Assembly: GCA_009926065.1 (NCBI GenBank) | Contig: RFPP01000017.1 | Location: forward strand, 1-42,071 | DNA length: 42,071 nt | Origin: Flavobacteriaceae bacterium | Lineage (GTDB): Bacteria > Bacteroidota > Bacteroidia > Flavobacteriales > Flavobacteriaceae | Direction of reading: 5' to 3' | Shown: positions 33,193-40,838 of the stretch, in pieces | How the letters are laid out: every line of letters starts with the position of its first letter | Position numbering within the stretch: position 1 is the first letter of the stretch | The notes under the pieces: generated by a model | The model's database searches: none | Told to the model about the DNA's origin: nothing | What the model saw: the letters and a program-made list of their open reading frames with translations, nothing else | Made by a program: the position numbers and the translations under genes

Positions 33193-35346
33193 TTATTTAT
33201 TGATATAAACCCAACCTGTTTTGGTTTTCCCATTTGTGTATTGAACAACAAAATAGTAGGTTCCGTCTGGTAATTCAGCGCCGGAATTTGATTTTCCAGT
33301 CCATTCATTGGTATAATCACTTTTAGAATAAACTTCTATTCCATATCTATTAAAAATTTGAAGTTTTTGAACATTTAAGTTACTTAAATCAAAAATGTCG
33401 TTATTGCCATCGCCATTTGGAGAAATCCCTTTTGGAATGGTACAATGAATATTGGTTACAGAAATAGGCTTTTCCTCACTACATCCATTATTAGATAATT
33501 CTAAACTATAATTTCCTACATTGGTAATTCTAATTGTAGGTGAGGTTCCGATATTTTGGTGCAAATTATTATACCAAATGTAAGTAGCATTTAAAGTCCC
33601 AATTCCCTGAGCGCTCAATACAAAATTACTCCCGTCGCAACCCTTTGTAATAGTAAATTCAGGAAATGGTGTTACGGTTATTGTCATCGTGCCGGTTGTA
33701 GCACATTGTCCACTACTTGGCGTAAAAGTATAAGTGGTAGTTGACGAATTATTTAATGATGGTGACCAATTCCCAATGATTGAATTATTAGAAGTTGTGG
33801 GTAATGCTGACAAAGTTGCTCCAGAACAAATAGTAGGGACTTGAGTAAATGTAGGAATTACGTTTGGAATCACAGTAATAGTGATGCTCCCATTTGTTGC
33901 ACATTGTCCGGCAGATGGAGTAAATGTATAAGTTGTAGTTGCTAAATTATTTAATGTTGGCGACCAATTTCCCGTTATTGAGTTATTAGAACTTGTGGGT
34001 AACGGAGATAATGTAGCGCCTGAACAAATTGAATTTACAGGAGTAAATAATGGTGTAACTATTGGATTCACTGTAATTGTTAAGCTTGCATTTGCAATAC
34101 ATTGCCCTGAAGATGGAACGAATGTATAGGTTGTAGTTACTAAATTATTGAGCGCTGGCGACCATGTTCCTGTTATTGAATTATTAGAAGTTGTAGGTAA
34201 TGGTGATAATGAAGCTCCAACACATATAGAATTTACGGCATTAAATGTAGGGGTTATTCTTGGTGTAACTGTAATTACAACTGTTTTTGATAAATTACAA
34301 ACTACATTGGTTGTAAAAGAAATATCATCAAGTGCAAAATCATTTCCTGCCGAGGCTACCACTTTATCATAAATGGCAATTTGAGCTGACGTCGCTGTGC
34401 CTGAATTCCAAGTATACGTTCTTAAAGACCAGTTGCATTCTGCAGAAGGAGCTAGTTCGGTTCCAACAACAACTCCGTTAATTCTAACTTCTAAATTGGC
34501 TGGATTTGGGAGTGCCACAGTTTGTACCCAATAGGAAAAAGTATAGATTTGATTCGGCTGTACGGTAATAGTTTGGCCCCAAACTTTATCGGCTCCTGCA
34601 TTAATTGTAGACCCATCTATAACCATCATATTTCCTGTTCCAGTAGTATGTTCTATGTTACAACTCGGAAAAAATTGAAACCATGCATTTGCAGTCCTAA
34701 CAACTCCATAGGCGCGTTGAACTCCTGAAGTCCCAGCATTCGTGATATATGAATAGTCGGATGTAAATCCTAAATTTCCTTGTGAAAAATTTCCATTTGT
34801 AACTAAATTAGCTGAGGGGGAATTACCGGTAGCAGTAACTGTATAGGTTGTAGTTTGAGTAGGACTAACTACTGGAGATGCACTTGAATTATTGGCGGAA
34901 GTTAAACTTGCGTCGGGTGGCGATGCGGTCCATATAAACCCTGTTGCACTTCCACTTACAGAAAGAGTAGTTGAAGTTCCAGAGCAAATTGTTACTGGCG
35001 AGCTAATTGATAAATCATTAGGAGCAATTAGGATGATGTTGGGTTGTGTAACAGTTGAAAAAACATCTGATATAGAAAGCGTGTATGTGCCTGGGGCTAA
35101 ATTTGAAAAAACTCCTGTAGCGCTTGTTAAAGTTGTGGTACCATTTGACAAAGAAAAATTAGAATAGGGTAAATTCCCTCCTGTTACGGTCCCAATTATA
35201 GTTCCATTATTGAGCCCGGGACATGTTGGATTAGTTAAAGTGTAGCTTAAAGCTAAAGCTGGGGGAAGATGAGTTTTTATGAAGGTATTTGTAGCATATA
35301 ATGAAACAGATAAAATCAATAAGAATAATGTGAATAATTTTTTCAT
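33193..35346 (-). CDS. T9SS type B substrate: surface adhesin with three 66-residue repeats
   Basis: Secreted protein of 717 residues with signal peptide MKKLFTLFLLILSVSLYA. It begins with an SprB-repeat-like segment (NPTCPGLNNGTIIG) and an Ig-like TICSGTSTTLSVSG unit. Then comes a jelly-roll/carbohydrate-binding-like domain (VTNGNFSQGNLG to GNDFALDDISF), three tandem 66-residue repeats and a C-terminal type B sorting domain (ISPNGDGNNDIFDL, IFNRYGIEVYSK, LPDGTYYFVV). It shares the N-terminal block with the larger adhesin at 26445-30329. First gene of the operon; no clear promoter was found in the 351 bp upstream. The ligand is unknown. Confidence 0.92.
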   Translation of the reverse strand: MKKLFTLFLLILSVSLYATNTFIKTHLPPALALSYTLTNPTCPGLNNGTIIGTVTGGNLPYSNFSLSNGTTTLTSATGVFSNLAPGTYTLSISDVFSTVTQPNIILIAPNDLSISSPVTICSGTSTTLSVSGSATGFIWTASPPDASLTSANNSSASPVVSPTQTTTYTVTATGNSPSANLVTNGNFSQGNLGFTSDYSYITNAGTSGVQRAYGVVRTANAWFQFFPSCNIEHTTGTGNMMVIDGSTINAGADKVWGQTITVQPNQIYTFSYWVQTVALPNPANLEVRINGVVVGTELAPSAECNWSLRTYTWNSGTATSAQIAIYDKVVASAGNDFALDDISFTTNVVCNLSKTVVITVTPRITPTFNAVNSICVGASLSPLPTTSNNSITGTWSPALNNLVTTTYTFVPSSGQCIANASLTITVNPIVTPLFTPVNSICSGATLSPLPTSSNNSITGNWSPTLNNLATTTYTFTPSAGQCATNGSITITVIPNVIPTFTQVPTICSGATLSALPTTSNNSIIGNWSPSLNNSSTTTYTFTPSSGQCATTGTMTITVTPFPEFTITKGCDGSNFVLSAQGIGTLNATYIWYNNLHQNIGTSPTIRITNVGNYSLELSNNGCSEEKPISVTNIHCTIPKGISPNGDGNNDIFDLSNLNVQKLQIFNRYGIEVYSKSDYTNEWTGKSNSGAELPDGTYYFVVQYTNGKTKTGWVYINK
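33664..34257 (-). repeat. Three tandem 198-nt repeats in the first adhesin gene
   Basis: The conserved ACATTG block recurs at 33703, 33901 and 34099 with an exact 198-nt period, encoding 66-residue units of the form ICxGAxLSxLPTTSNNSI followed by TTTYTFxPSxGQC. Strong similarity between units suggests recent duplication. A single related unit occurs in the larger adhesin (SPVCVGTTIALPLV). Confidence 0.9.
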
Positions 35347-35697
35347 AAATTAAAATAATAATTAGAAGTCTAATTTAGGAAAGTAATCTATGTTATATAT
35401 TTTTTGGAAATATATAAAAACTATACATTATCAAATATTTTTGATGGAAAACCATTAAAAATAAGTACTATTATCTTTGAAATATAATTGTAACAGGGAA
35501 ATAATAAATATTCAAAAAAAATGTTGTGGTGTTGTATAGCTCTATTAAAGCAATTATTAAATATATATATCTTAATTTAATCTATAGAAAAAATAAATGA
35601 ATATAAAACAGCAACGCTTTAAAGAAAGTGCCAAAACAAAATGATAATTACCTATAAAAAACCAAGAGGTTCATCAATAAAATAGATCGTTAAATTG
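35347..35697. other. 351-bp AT-rich intergenic region upstream of the adhesin operon
   Basis: No coding frame or RNA gene is seen. The region should hold the adhesin operon promoter, but I found no full minus-strand TAnnTTTG with a matching TTG. A plus-strand TATCTTTG (35472-35479) exists without a gene to serve. A short inverted stretch around 35433-35456 (AATATTTTTGATGG/CCATT) is weak. The right end contains the tRNA terminator candidate. Confidence 0.6.
35655..35671 (-). terminator. Weak terminator after tRNA-Ala
   Basis: On the minus strand AACC-TCTT-GGTT is followed by a run of T (A-run 35656-35661), about 27 bp after the tRNA 3' end. The stem is only 4 bp, so this is tentative. Confidence 0.35.
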
Positions 35698-35771
35698 TGG
35701 AGAATATCGGATTCGAACCGATCACCTCTACGCTGCCAGCGTAGCGCTCTAGCCAAATGAGCTAATCCCCC
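35698..35771 (-). tRNA. tRNA-Ala (anticodon GGC)
   Basis: The 74-nt cloverleaf on the minus strand has acceptor stem GGGGGAT/ATTCTCC (two G-T pairs) and D-arm AGCTCATTTGGCTAGAGC. The anticodon stem-loop is CTACG-CTGGCAG-CGTAG (GGC at 35735-35737) and the T-arm is ATCGG-TTCGAAT-CCGAT. The discriminator is A, and CCA is not encoded (the DNA continues CAATTT), so CCA must be added by nucleotidyltransferase. GGC reads GCC/GCU alanine codons. It has its own promoter and is divergent from queD. Confidence 0.96.
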
Positions 35772-35780
35772 TTGCTTTGG

Positions 35781-35813
35781 CAAATATACATTATTTTAAT
35801 TTTATAAAAGCAA
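35781..35813 (-). promoter_or_regulatory. Promoter of tRNA-Ala
   Basis: On the minus strand TTG (35811-35813), a 22-bp spacer and TATATTTG (35781-35788) lie just before the tRNA. The expected start near 35776 is 5 nt before the mature 5' end, so RNase P would remove a very short leader. Confidence 0.75.
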
Positions 35814-35822
35814 CTTCTATTT

Positions 35823-35856
35823 TTGTAAGCAGAATGATTACAATTTACTAAATTTG
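35823..35856 (+). promoter_or_regulatory. Promoter of the queD-like gene
   Basis: TTG (35823-35825), a 23-bp spacer and TAAATTTG (35849-35856) precede ATG 35876 with a leader of about 15 nt. The -33 element is 9 bp from that of the opposing tRNA promoter. Confidence 0.7.
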
Positions 35857-35875
35857 CATACAAATACTACAATTA

Positions 35876-36325
35876 ATGAACAATATCAGAATTACCAAAC
35901 AATTTAATTTTGAAACCGGTCACGCATTATATGGCTATGATGGGAAATGTAAAAACGTGCATGGACATAGCTATAAATTGTCTGTAACGGTTATTGGCAA
36001 ACCAATTACTGATAATTCAAATGTGAAATTTGGAATGGTTATCGATTTTACCGATTTAAAGAAAATTGTAAAAGAGGAAATTGTAGACCAATTTGATCAT
36101 GCTACAGTATTTAATAAAAATACCCCTCACGTTGAGTTGGCAAAAGAATTAAAATCTCGTGACCACCATGTTATCTTGGTAGATTATCAACCTACAAGCG
36201 AAAATATGGTAATCGATTTTGCCAATAGAATAAAAAAGAGATTACCTCAAGGAATTGAATTGCATTCTTTAAAACTGCAAGAAACAGAAACTTCATTTGC
36301 AGAATGGTATCAATCCGATAATTAA
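35876..36325 (+). CDS. queD: 6-pyruvoyl tetrahydropterin synthase/6-carboxytetrahydropterin synthase family protein
   Basis: QueD converts 7,8-dihydroneopterin triphosphate to 6-carboxytetrahydropterin in queuosine (7-deazaguanine) synthesis. The 149-residue protein has the zinc histidines H16 (FETGHALYG), H29 and H31 (VHGHSY), the catalytic cysteine C25 (GKCKNVHGH), the D74-H75 pair (QFDHATVF) and E137 (LKLQETETS). These are the full active-site set. Family members in animals make 6-pyruvoyl-tetrahydropterin, so an alternative pterin role cannot be excluded. It stands alone: no other queuosine gene is in the window. Confidence 0.92.
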   Translation: MNNIRITKQFNFETGHALYGYDGKCKNVHGHSYKLSVTVIGKPITDNSNVKFGMVIDFTDLKKIVKEEIVDQFDHATVFNKNTPHVELAKELKSRDHHVILVDYQPTSENMVIDFANRIKKRLPQGIELHSLKLQETETSFAEWYQSDN

Positions 36326-36335
36326 TTTACGTTAA

Positions 36336-36773
36336 TTAAGAAAATCCGTTTTCGTCTATTGTTTTAATAAAATGAAATCCTCTTGGTTCATACCCTTGAT
36401 TGTAATAAAATCGATGGGCAGGGAAATTGCCTGTGAAAGCATCTAAAACAATGCACGTGCAGGAAAGTTCTTTTGCTTTAGCATCAATAAAATCGGTAAT
36501 TATTTTGCCGATTCCATTTTTTCTGTGATCAGGATGTACAATAAAATTGTCGATTTCTAAATACGGGCCGGTCCATAATTTAGTATTATACCAGAACCCT
36601 GATAAACCAATACACTGCTTATTTTCAAAAACAGCTACTTGTTGGTATCCATTTGGTAACATATTGTTTAAGTAGGATTCATAGGTTTCAACCGCCATGT
36701 TTGGGTACAAAAAATGAATGGTTTCAATTTGCGCAACCATTTCTGAAACTGTTTCTAATTGTAGTATTTCCAT
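36336..36773 (-). CDS. GNAT family N-acetyltransferase
   Basis: A 145-residue acetyl-CoA-dependent acetyltransferase. The acetyl-CoA loop HPDHRKNGIGKIITDFI (about 92-108) and the strand LEIDNFIV before it are clear; the C-terminal LDAFTGNFPAHRFYYNQGYE is the usual substrate-side segment. Substrate unknown. It is downstream of the ATP synthase operon terminator (36793-36828), and no separate promoter is evident, so it may depend on read-through. It converges with the queD-like gene with 10 bp between stop codons. Confidence 0.88.
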   Translation of the reverse strand: MEILQLETVSEMVAQIETIHFLYPNMAVETYESYLNNMLPNGYQQVAVFENKQCIGLSGFWYNTKLWTGPYLEIDNFIVHPDHRKNGIGKIITDFIDAKAKELSCTCIVLDAFTGNFPAHRFYYNQGYEPRGFHFIKTIDENGFS

Positions 36774-36792
36774 TATTGATATTTAATTATAA

Positions 36793-36828
36793 AATTAAAA
36801 AAAAGAGTCACGCATAACGTGACTCTTT
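36793..36828 (-). terminator. Terminator of the ATP synthase operon
   Basis: A perfect 11-bp stem AAAGAGTCACG (36802-36812) / CGTGACTCTTT (36818-36828), loop CATAA. On the minus strand it is followed by eight T (A-run 36797-36804). It begins 20 bp after the atpG stop codon. Confidence 0.9.
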
Positions 36829-36848
36829 ATATAAAAAAATTTTTTATT

Positions 36849-37709
36849 TTATCCTTTTAAAGCTTCTGCTCCGCCCACGATTTCTAAGATCTCGTTTGTA
36901 ATTGCAGCTTGACGCGCTTTATTGTACGTCAATTTCAATTGGTCTCTCAATTCCGTTGCGTTGTCTGTTGCTTTGTGCATTGCAGTCATTCTAGCTCCAT
37001 GCTCTGAGGCAAATGAATCTCTGATCCCTTTATATAATTGCGTTTTCAATGATTTAGGAATCAAAGTTAAAACAATATCTTCTTTTGATGGCTCGTAGAT
37101 ATAATCTCCTGTTGAAGCTGTTTTATCCGATTTCAATGATTCTAAAGGTAAGAATTGCTCTGTTTGAACGATTTGAGTAGCGGCATTTTTAAATTGGTTG
37201 TAAACTAATTCTATTTTGTCGTATTCTCCAGAAATGAATTTTTGAGTTAAAACATCGGCAATTACAGCAACATTTTCAAATGATAAATCGTCAAATATTG
37301 AACTTTGATTTTCAACAACAGAAAGAGTTTTGCTTAAAGCATCATTCCCTTTTTTACCTATTGCAAAAACATCTACTTGTTTCCCTTCGTAAAATGCTGA
37401 ACGGTTTTTTACTTCCTTAATTACATTAGAATTAAATGCACCACACAAACCTCTATTGGAAGTAATTGCTACAATTAATACTTTTTTAATTTCACGTTGA
37501 GTAGTAAATTCTCCTCCTGCATCACCATCAAGATTTGCAGAAAGATTTTGTAATAATTCCGTTAATTTTTCGGCATAAGGTCGCATTGCTGTAATAGCAT
37601 CTTGTGCTTTTTTAAGCTTTGCTGCAGAAACCATTTTCATCGCAGAAGTGATCTGCATCGTTGATGAAACGGAACTAATTCTATTACGGATTTCCTTTAA
37701 ATTTGCCAT
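36849..37709 (-). CDS. atpG: ATP synthase F1 gamma subunit
   Basis: Central rotor shaft of F1. I start it at ATG 37709 (MANLKEIRNRISSVSSTMQI, 286 residues), the family start. A longer in-frame ATG at 37775 would translate the intergenic inverted repeat and is rejected. The N-terminal helix has the conserved ITSAMKMVSAAKLKKAQ, followed by SNRGLCGAFN. The C-terminal helix reads RMTAMHKATDNATELRDQL and ILEIVGGAEAL. Last gene of atpBEFHAG; the 86-bp gap from atpA holds an inverted repeat. Confidence 0.97.
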   Translation of the reverse strand: MANLKEIRNRISSVSSTMQITSAMKMVSAAKLKKAQDAITAMRPYAEKLTELLQNLSANLDGDAGGEFTTQREIKKVLIVAITSNRGLCGAFNSNVIKEVKNRSAFYEGKQVDVFAIGKKGNDALSKTLSVVENQSSIFDDLSFENVAVIADVLTQKFISGEYDKIELVYNQFKNAATQIVQTEQFLPLESLKSDKTASTGDYIYEPSKEDIVLTLIPKSLKTQLYKGIRDSFASEHGARMTAMHKATDNATELRDQLKLTYNKARQAAITNEILEIVGGAEALKG

Positions 37710-37718
37710 TGTATTATA

Positions 37719-37789
37719 GTTGTTGGTTGTCAGTTGTTGGTTGATAGTTCTTTGGATAATTCCAACAACAATCAACCAACAACCATCAA
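37719..37789. repeat. GTTGTTGGTTG-type inverted repeat between atpA and atpG
   Basis: GTTGTTGGTTG occurs twice on the left (37719-37729 and 37733-37743) and its complement CAACCAACAAC on the right (37773-37783), with CAACAACAATCAACC and CAACCATCAAC variants around it. It can form a long hairpin in the atpA-atpG transcript. It belongs to the same family as 9612-9667. Confidence 0.7.
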
Positions 37790-37795
37790 CTAATT

Positions 37796-39373
37796 TTAGT
37801 TATATTTCGCTGAAACTTCTTTTGCAACATTTTCGATAACAGCTGTAATGTTGTCATCTAATTTTCCAGCTTTTAAATCGTCAAGAGTATCTCTGTGTTT
37901 GTTGTTTAAATATTCTAAAAAGTCTTTTTCGAATTCTTTTACTTTATTTACAGGTACGTTTCTTAACAAGTTTTTAGAGCCAGCATAGATAATAGCTACT
38001 TGATCTTCAACAGTATAAGGGCTATTTAATCCTTGTTTCAAAATCTCAACGTTTCTTTTTCCTTTTTCAATTACATTTAAGGTAACTGAATCTAAATCAG
38101 AACCAAATTTAGCGAAAGCTTCTAATTCACGGAATTGAGCTTGGTCTAATTTTAATGTTCCTGAAACTTTTTTCATCGATTTAATTTGAGCATTACCTCC
38201 AACACGTGATACGGAAATTCCTACGTTAATTGCTGGTCGAACCCCAGAATTAAATAAATCTCCATCAAGGAAAATCTGTCCGTCAGTAATCGAAATTACG
38301 TTGGTTGGGATATAAGCAGAAACGTCACCCGCTTGAGTTTCAATAATCGGTAAAGCAGTTAAAGACCCTCCTCCTTTTACAATTCCTTTCAAGGTATCTG
38401 GTAAGTCGTTCATGTTTTTTGCAATGTCATCATTAGCAATAACTTTACAAGCTCTTTCTAATAATCTACTGTGCAAGTAAAAAACGTCTCCAGGATATGC
38501 CTCACGTCCCGGTGGTCTTCTTAATAATAAAGAAACCTCACGGTAAGCAACTGCTTGTTTAGATAAATCATCATAAACTATTAAAGCGGGACGACCAGAG
38601 TCTCTAAAATATTCTCCAATTGCAGCGCCTGCGAAAGGAGCGTAAACTTGCATTGGTGCAGGGTCAGAAGCATTTGCAGCAACAATAATAGTATAAGCCA
38701 TTGCTCCTCTTTCTTCTAATGTTTTAGCAATTGCAGCTACTGTTGATGCTTTTTGTCCGATTGCAACATAGATACAAAATACTGGTTTTCCAGCATCGTA
38801 AAATTCTTTTTGATTTAATATCGTATCAATACAAACGGTAGATTTCCCAGTTTGACGGTCACCAATTACCAACTCACGTTGTCCACGACCAACTGGGATC
38901 ATAGCGTCTACCGCTTTAATACCTGTTTGTAGTGGTTCAGTTACCGGTTGACGGAAAATTACTCCAGGAGCTTTTCTTTCCAATGGCATTTCGTATAATT
39001 CACCACTGATTGGTCCTTTTCCATCTATTGGAAAACCAAGAGTGTTTACTACACGTCCAACCATTCCTTCTCCTGTTTTTAAAGAAGCAATACGTTGTGT
39101 TCTTTTAGCTGTAGAGCCTTCCTTAATTCCAGTTGATGGACCTAAAAGTACCACCCCAACATTATCTTCTTCAAGGTTCAAAACGATTCCTTCCAATCCA
39201 TTTTCGAATTCTACTAACTCCCCGTATTGAACATTTGAAAGCCCATAAACGCGAGCAATACCGTCACCAACTTGAAGTACAGAACCCACTTCTTCTAATG
39301 TAGCGCCTGTTTCAAAACTTTCTACTTGTTTCTTTAATATTGCTGATATTTCAGCAGGTTTAATTTCCGCCAT
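37796..39373 (-). CDS. atpA: ATP synthase F1 alpha subunit
   Basis: Non-catalytic nucleotide-binding subunit of F1. The 525-residue protein starts [20 protein letters not shown]; the Walker A motif GDRQTGKS lies at about 170-177 with Ser in place of the usual Thr, a common variant. [20 protein letters not shown] and [10 protein letters not shown] (the alpha arginine-containing region) are intact. It follows atpH by 14 bp. Confidence 0.98.
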   Translation of the reverse strand: MAEIKPAEISAILKKQVESFETGATLEEVGSVLQVGDGIARVYGLSNVQYGELVEFENGLEGIVLNLEEDNVGVVLLGPSTGIKEGSTAKRTQRIASLKTGEGMVGRVVNTLGFPIDGKGPISGELYEMPLERKAPGVIFRQPVTEPLQTGIKAVDAMIPVGRGQRELVIGDRQTGKSTVCIDTILNQKEFYDAGKPVFCIYVAIGQKASTVAAIAKTLEERGAMAYTIIVAANASDPAPMQVYAPFAGAAIGEYFRDSGRPALIVYDDLSKQAVAYREVSLLLRRPPGREAYPGDVFYLHSRLLERACKVIANDDIAKNMNDLPDTLKGIVKGGGSLTALPIIETQAGDVSAYIPTNVISITDGQIFLDGDLFNSGVRPAINVGISVSRVGGNAQIKSMKKVSGTLKLDQAQFRELEAFAKFGSDLDSVTLNVIEKGKRNVEILKQGLNSPYTVEDQVAIIYAGSKNLLRNVPVNKVKEFEKDFLEYLNNKHRDTLDDLKAGKLDDNITAVIENVAKEVSAKYN

Positions 39374-39387
39374 AATTATATAAATAA

Positions 39388-39921
39388 CTAGTTACTTAAT
39401 TCTCTTTTTAATACATGTAATCTGTTGGCAACAGAAGCATTGTATTGCTTGTCGCCTATTCTTAAAATAAATCCTCCAATAATTGAAGCATCTACCGAGT
39501 TTTCTATGGTTACTTTTTTGTCTGTAAAAGTGGCAATTTTTGCTAAAACTTTAGCTTCTAAAGCTGAATCCATTGGAATAGCAGTAGTTACTTTTGCAAC
39601 TTCAACTCCGTTCATTGCGTCAAACAAATTGTTGTATTCCTCTGCTATTGCACCCAAAATTTCAAATCTTTTGTTTTCCAACAATAAATGGAAAAGACTC
39701 TGAGTTACGGGATTAACCGATAAAAATACCTCAGCAACAACGTCTTTTTTAGTGTCTGTTTTGATTAATGGGTTTTGAATGAAATGAGTCAATTCAGCAT
39801 TCCCAGTAATTGTTTTTGCAATTAAAGTCATGTCGGCACTCACTTCAGAAGCGACCCCTTTGGAGTTAGCGATTTCTAAAATGGCTTTCGCATAACGAAT
39901 TGCTGCTCTAGTTCCTGACAT
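39388..39921 (-). CDS. atpH: ATP synthase F1 delta subunit (OSCP family)
   Basis: Joins F1 to the peripheral stalk. The 177-residue protein starts [20 protein letters not shown], the family's A-x-R-YA-x-A-LF-like opening, and ends in the conserved region [20 protein letters not shown]. Normal length. The start is 1 bp after the atpF stop codon. Confidence 0.95.
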   Translation of the reverse strand: MSGTRAAIRYAKAILEIANSKGVASEVSADMTLIAKTITGNAELTHFIQNPLIKTDTKKDVVAEVFLSVNPVTQSLFHLLLENKRFEILGAIAEEYNNLFDAMNGVEVAKVTTAIPMDSALEAKVLAKIATFTDKKVTIENSVDASIIGGFILRIGDKQYNASVANRLHVLKRELSN

Positions 39922-39922
39922 A

Positions 39923-40423
39923 TTAGTTTAATTTAGCGTCGTCTAACATTTTTTCTACCAGTTTCACCTGGGATTCTTTGTTAGATAATTCTTCTTTCAA
40001 TAATTTTTCAGCAATTTCCAATGATAATGTAGCTACGTGAGATTTCAATTCAGCCAATGCTGCATTTTTTTCACCTTCGATAGCTGCTTTCGCTTGTTCG
40101 ATCATTTTTAATCCTTGAGCTTGAGCTTCATTTTTTGCATCGGCAACCATTTTCTCTCTCATTTCACGAGCTTCTTTTAACATAGCATCGCGCTCTAATC
40201 TTGCTTCTTGCAAAATACGTTGGTTGTCAGATTGAAGGTTTTGCATTTCTTTTCTAGCATTCTCAGCAGAAAGTAATGCGTTTTTAATTCCTTCTTCTCT
40301 TTCATTAACTGCATCAAGTATTGGTTTCCAAGCAAATTTTTTCAATAATAATATTAATCCAATAAAAATTATTGATTGCCAAACAAACAAACCAAACGAA
40401 AAATCACTTATTAACTTTTCCAT
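39923..40423 (-). CDS. atpF: ATP synthase F0 b subunit
   Basis: Peripheral stalk subunit of 166 residues. One N-terminal membrane helix (about 8-28, FGLFVWQSIIFIGLILLLKK) is followed by a long charged, Ala/Glu/Lys-rich helix that forms a coiled coil (about 40-140), typical of b. It follows atpE after 118 bp containing a small hairpin. Confidence 0.96.
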   Translation of the reverse strand: MEKLISDFSFGLFVWQSIIFIGLILLLKKFAWKPILDAVNEREEGIKNALLSAENARKEMQNLQSDNQRILQEARLERDAMLKEAREMREKMVADAKNEAQAQGLKMIEQAKAAIEGEKNAALAELKSHVATLSLEIAEKLLKEELSNKESQVKLVEKMLDDAKLN

Positions 40424-40456
40424 AGTATATATTAATGTATAATGTACTTATTTTAT

Positions 40457-40479
40457 TTAACCTCAAATTCTGGGGTTAA
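40457..40479 (-). other. Intercistronic hairpin between atpE and atpF
   Basis: TTAACCTC (40457-40464) and GGGGTTAA (40472-40479) pair around a 7-base loop. On the minus-strand RNA there is one A-C mismatch near the loop. It could be an RNA-stability or attenuation element that favours atpE (c-ring) expression; this is inference. Confidence 0.4.
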
Positions 40480-40541
40480 GTTTTAACTTAAAGTAAACAA
40501 AAGCTGCAACCAACCGTTACAGCATTTTGTTTTGTTTTTTA

Positions 40542-40736
40542 CTAGTTTACTGCGAATAACGCTGCAAAACCAATACCTTCAATAAGCGCAGCTGCAATAA
40601 GCATTGCTGTTTGGATTTTTCCAGTAGCTTCTGGTTGACGAGCAATAGCATCCATTGCAGAACCACCGATTCTACCGATACCAATACCAGCTCCAATTAC
40701 TACTAATCCTGCTCCAACGATTTTAGGAATTTCCAT
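40542..40736 (-). CDS. atpE: ATP synthase F0 c subunit
   Basis: Forms the ion-translocating c-ring. The 64-residue protein has two helices joined by the polar loop ARQPE (typical RQP). The essential carboxylate is the Glu in AALIEGIGFAAL on helix 2. It lacks the Gln and Ser/Thr set expected in Na+-binding rings, so a proton-coupled enzyme is likely. Its short N-terminus is normal for Bacteroidota. Confidence 0.97.
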   Translation of the reverse strand: MEIPKIVGAGLVVIGAGIGIGRIGGSAMDAIARQPEATGKIQTAMLIAAALIEGIGFAALFAVN

Positions 40737-40761
40737 AAAAATATGTATTAAAATTAAACAT

Positions 40762-40838
40762 TCTTTTTTGATTTTAGAATTTTGAATTTAGAGTAAAGAT
40801 TCTGAAAAATCTGAAATCTAAGATCTGAAATCTAATTT
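40762..40838. repeat. Low-complexity direct/inverted repeat between atpB and atpE
   Basis: The spacer after atpB contains AATTTTGAATTTAGA and repeated (A)TCTGAAATCTAA units: GAAATCTAAGATCTGAAATC is a near-palindromic tandem. It resembles the spacers at 1262-1341 and 9510-9561. Confidence 0.5.

Noticed and set aside
27195..34257. CRISPR-like periodicity
   Set aside because: The repeats are 198 and 270 nt long and coding, with no short repeat/spacer pattern.
35472..35479. Plus-strand TATCTTTG in the adhesin upstream region
   Set aside because: No -33 TTG and no plus-strand gene follows before the antisense tRNA; likely chance in AT-rich DNA.
37710..37775. Extended atpG start
   Set aside because: The extra 22 residues are translated from the intergenic inverted repeat; MANLKEIRN is the conserved start.
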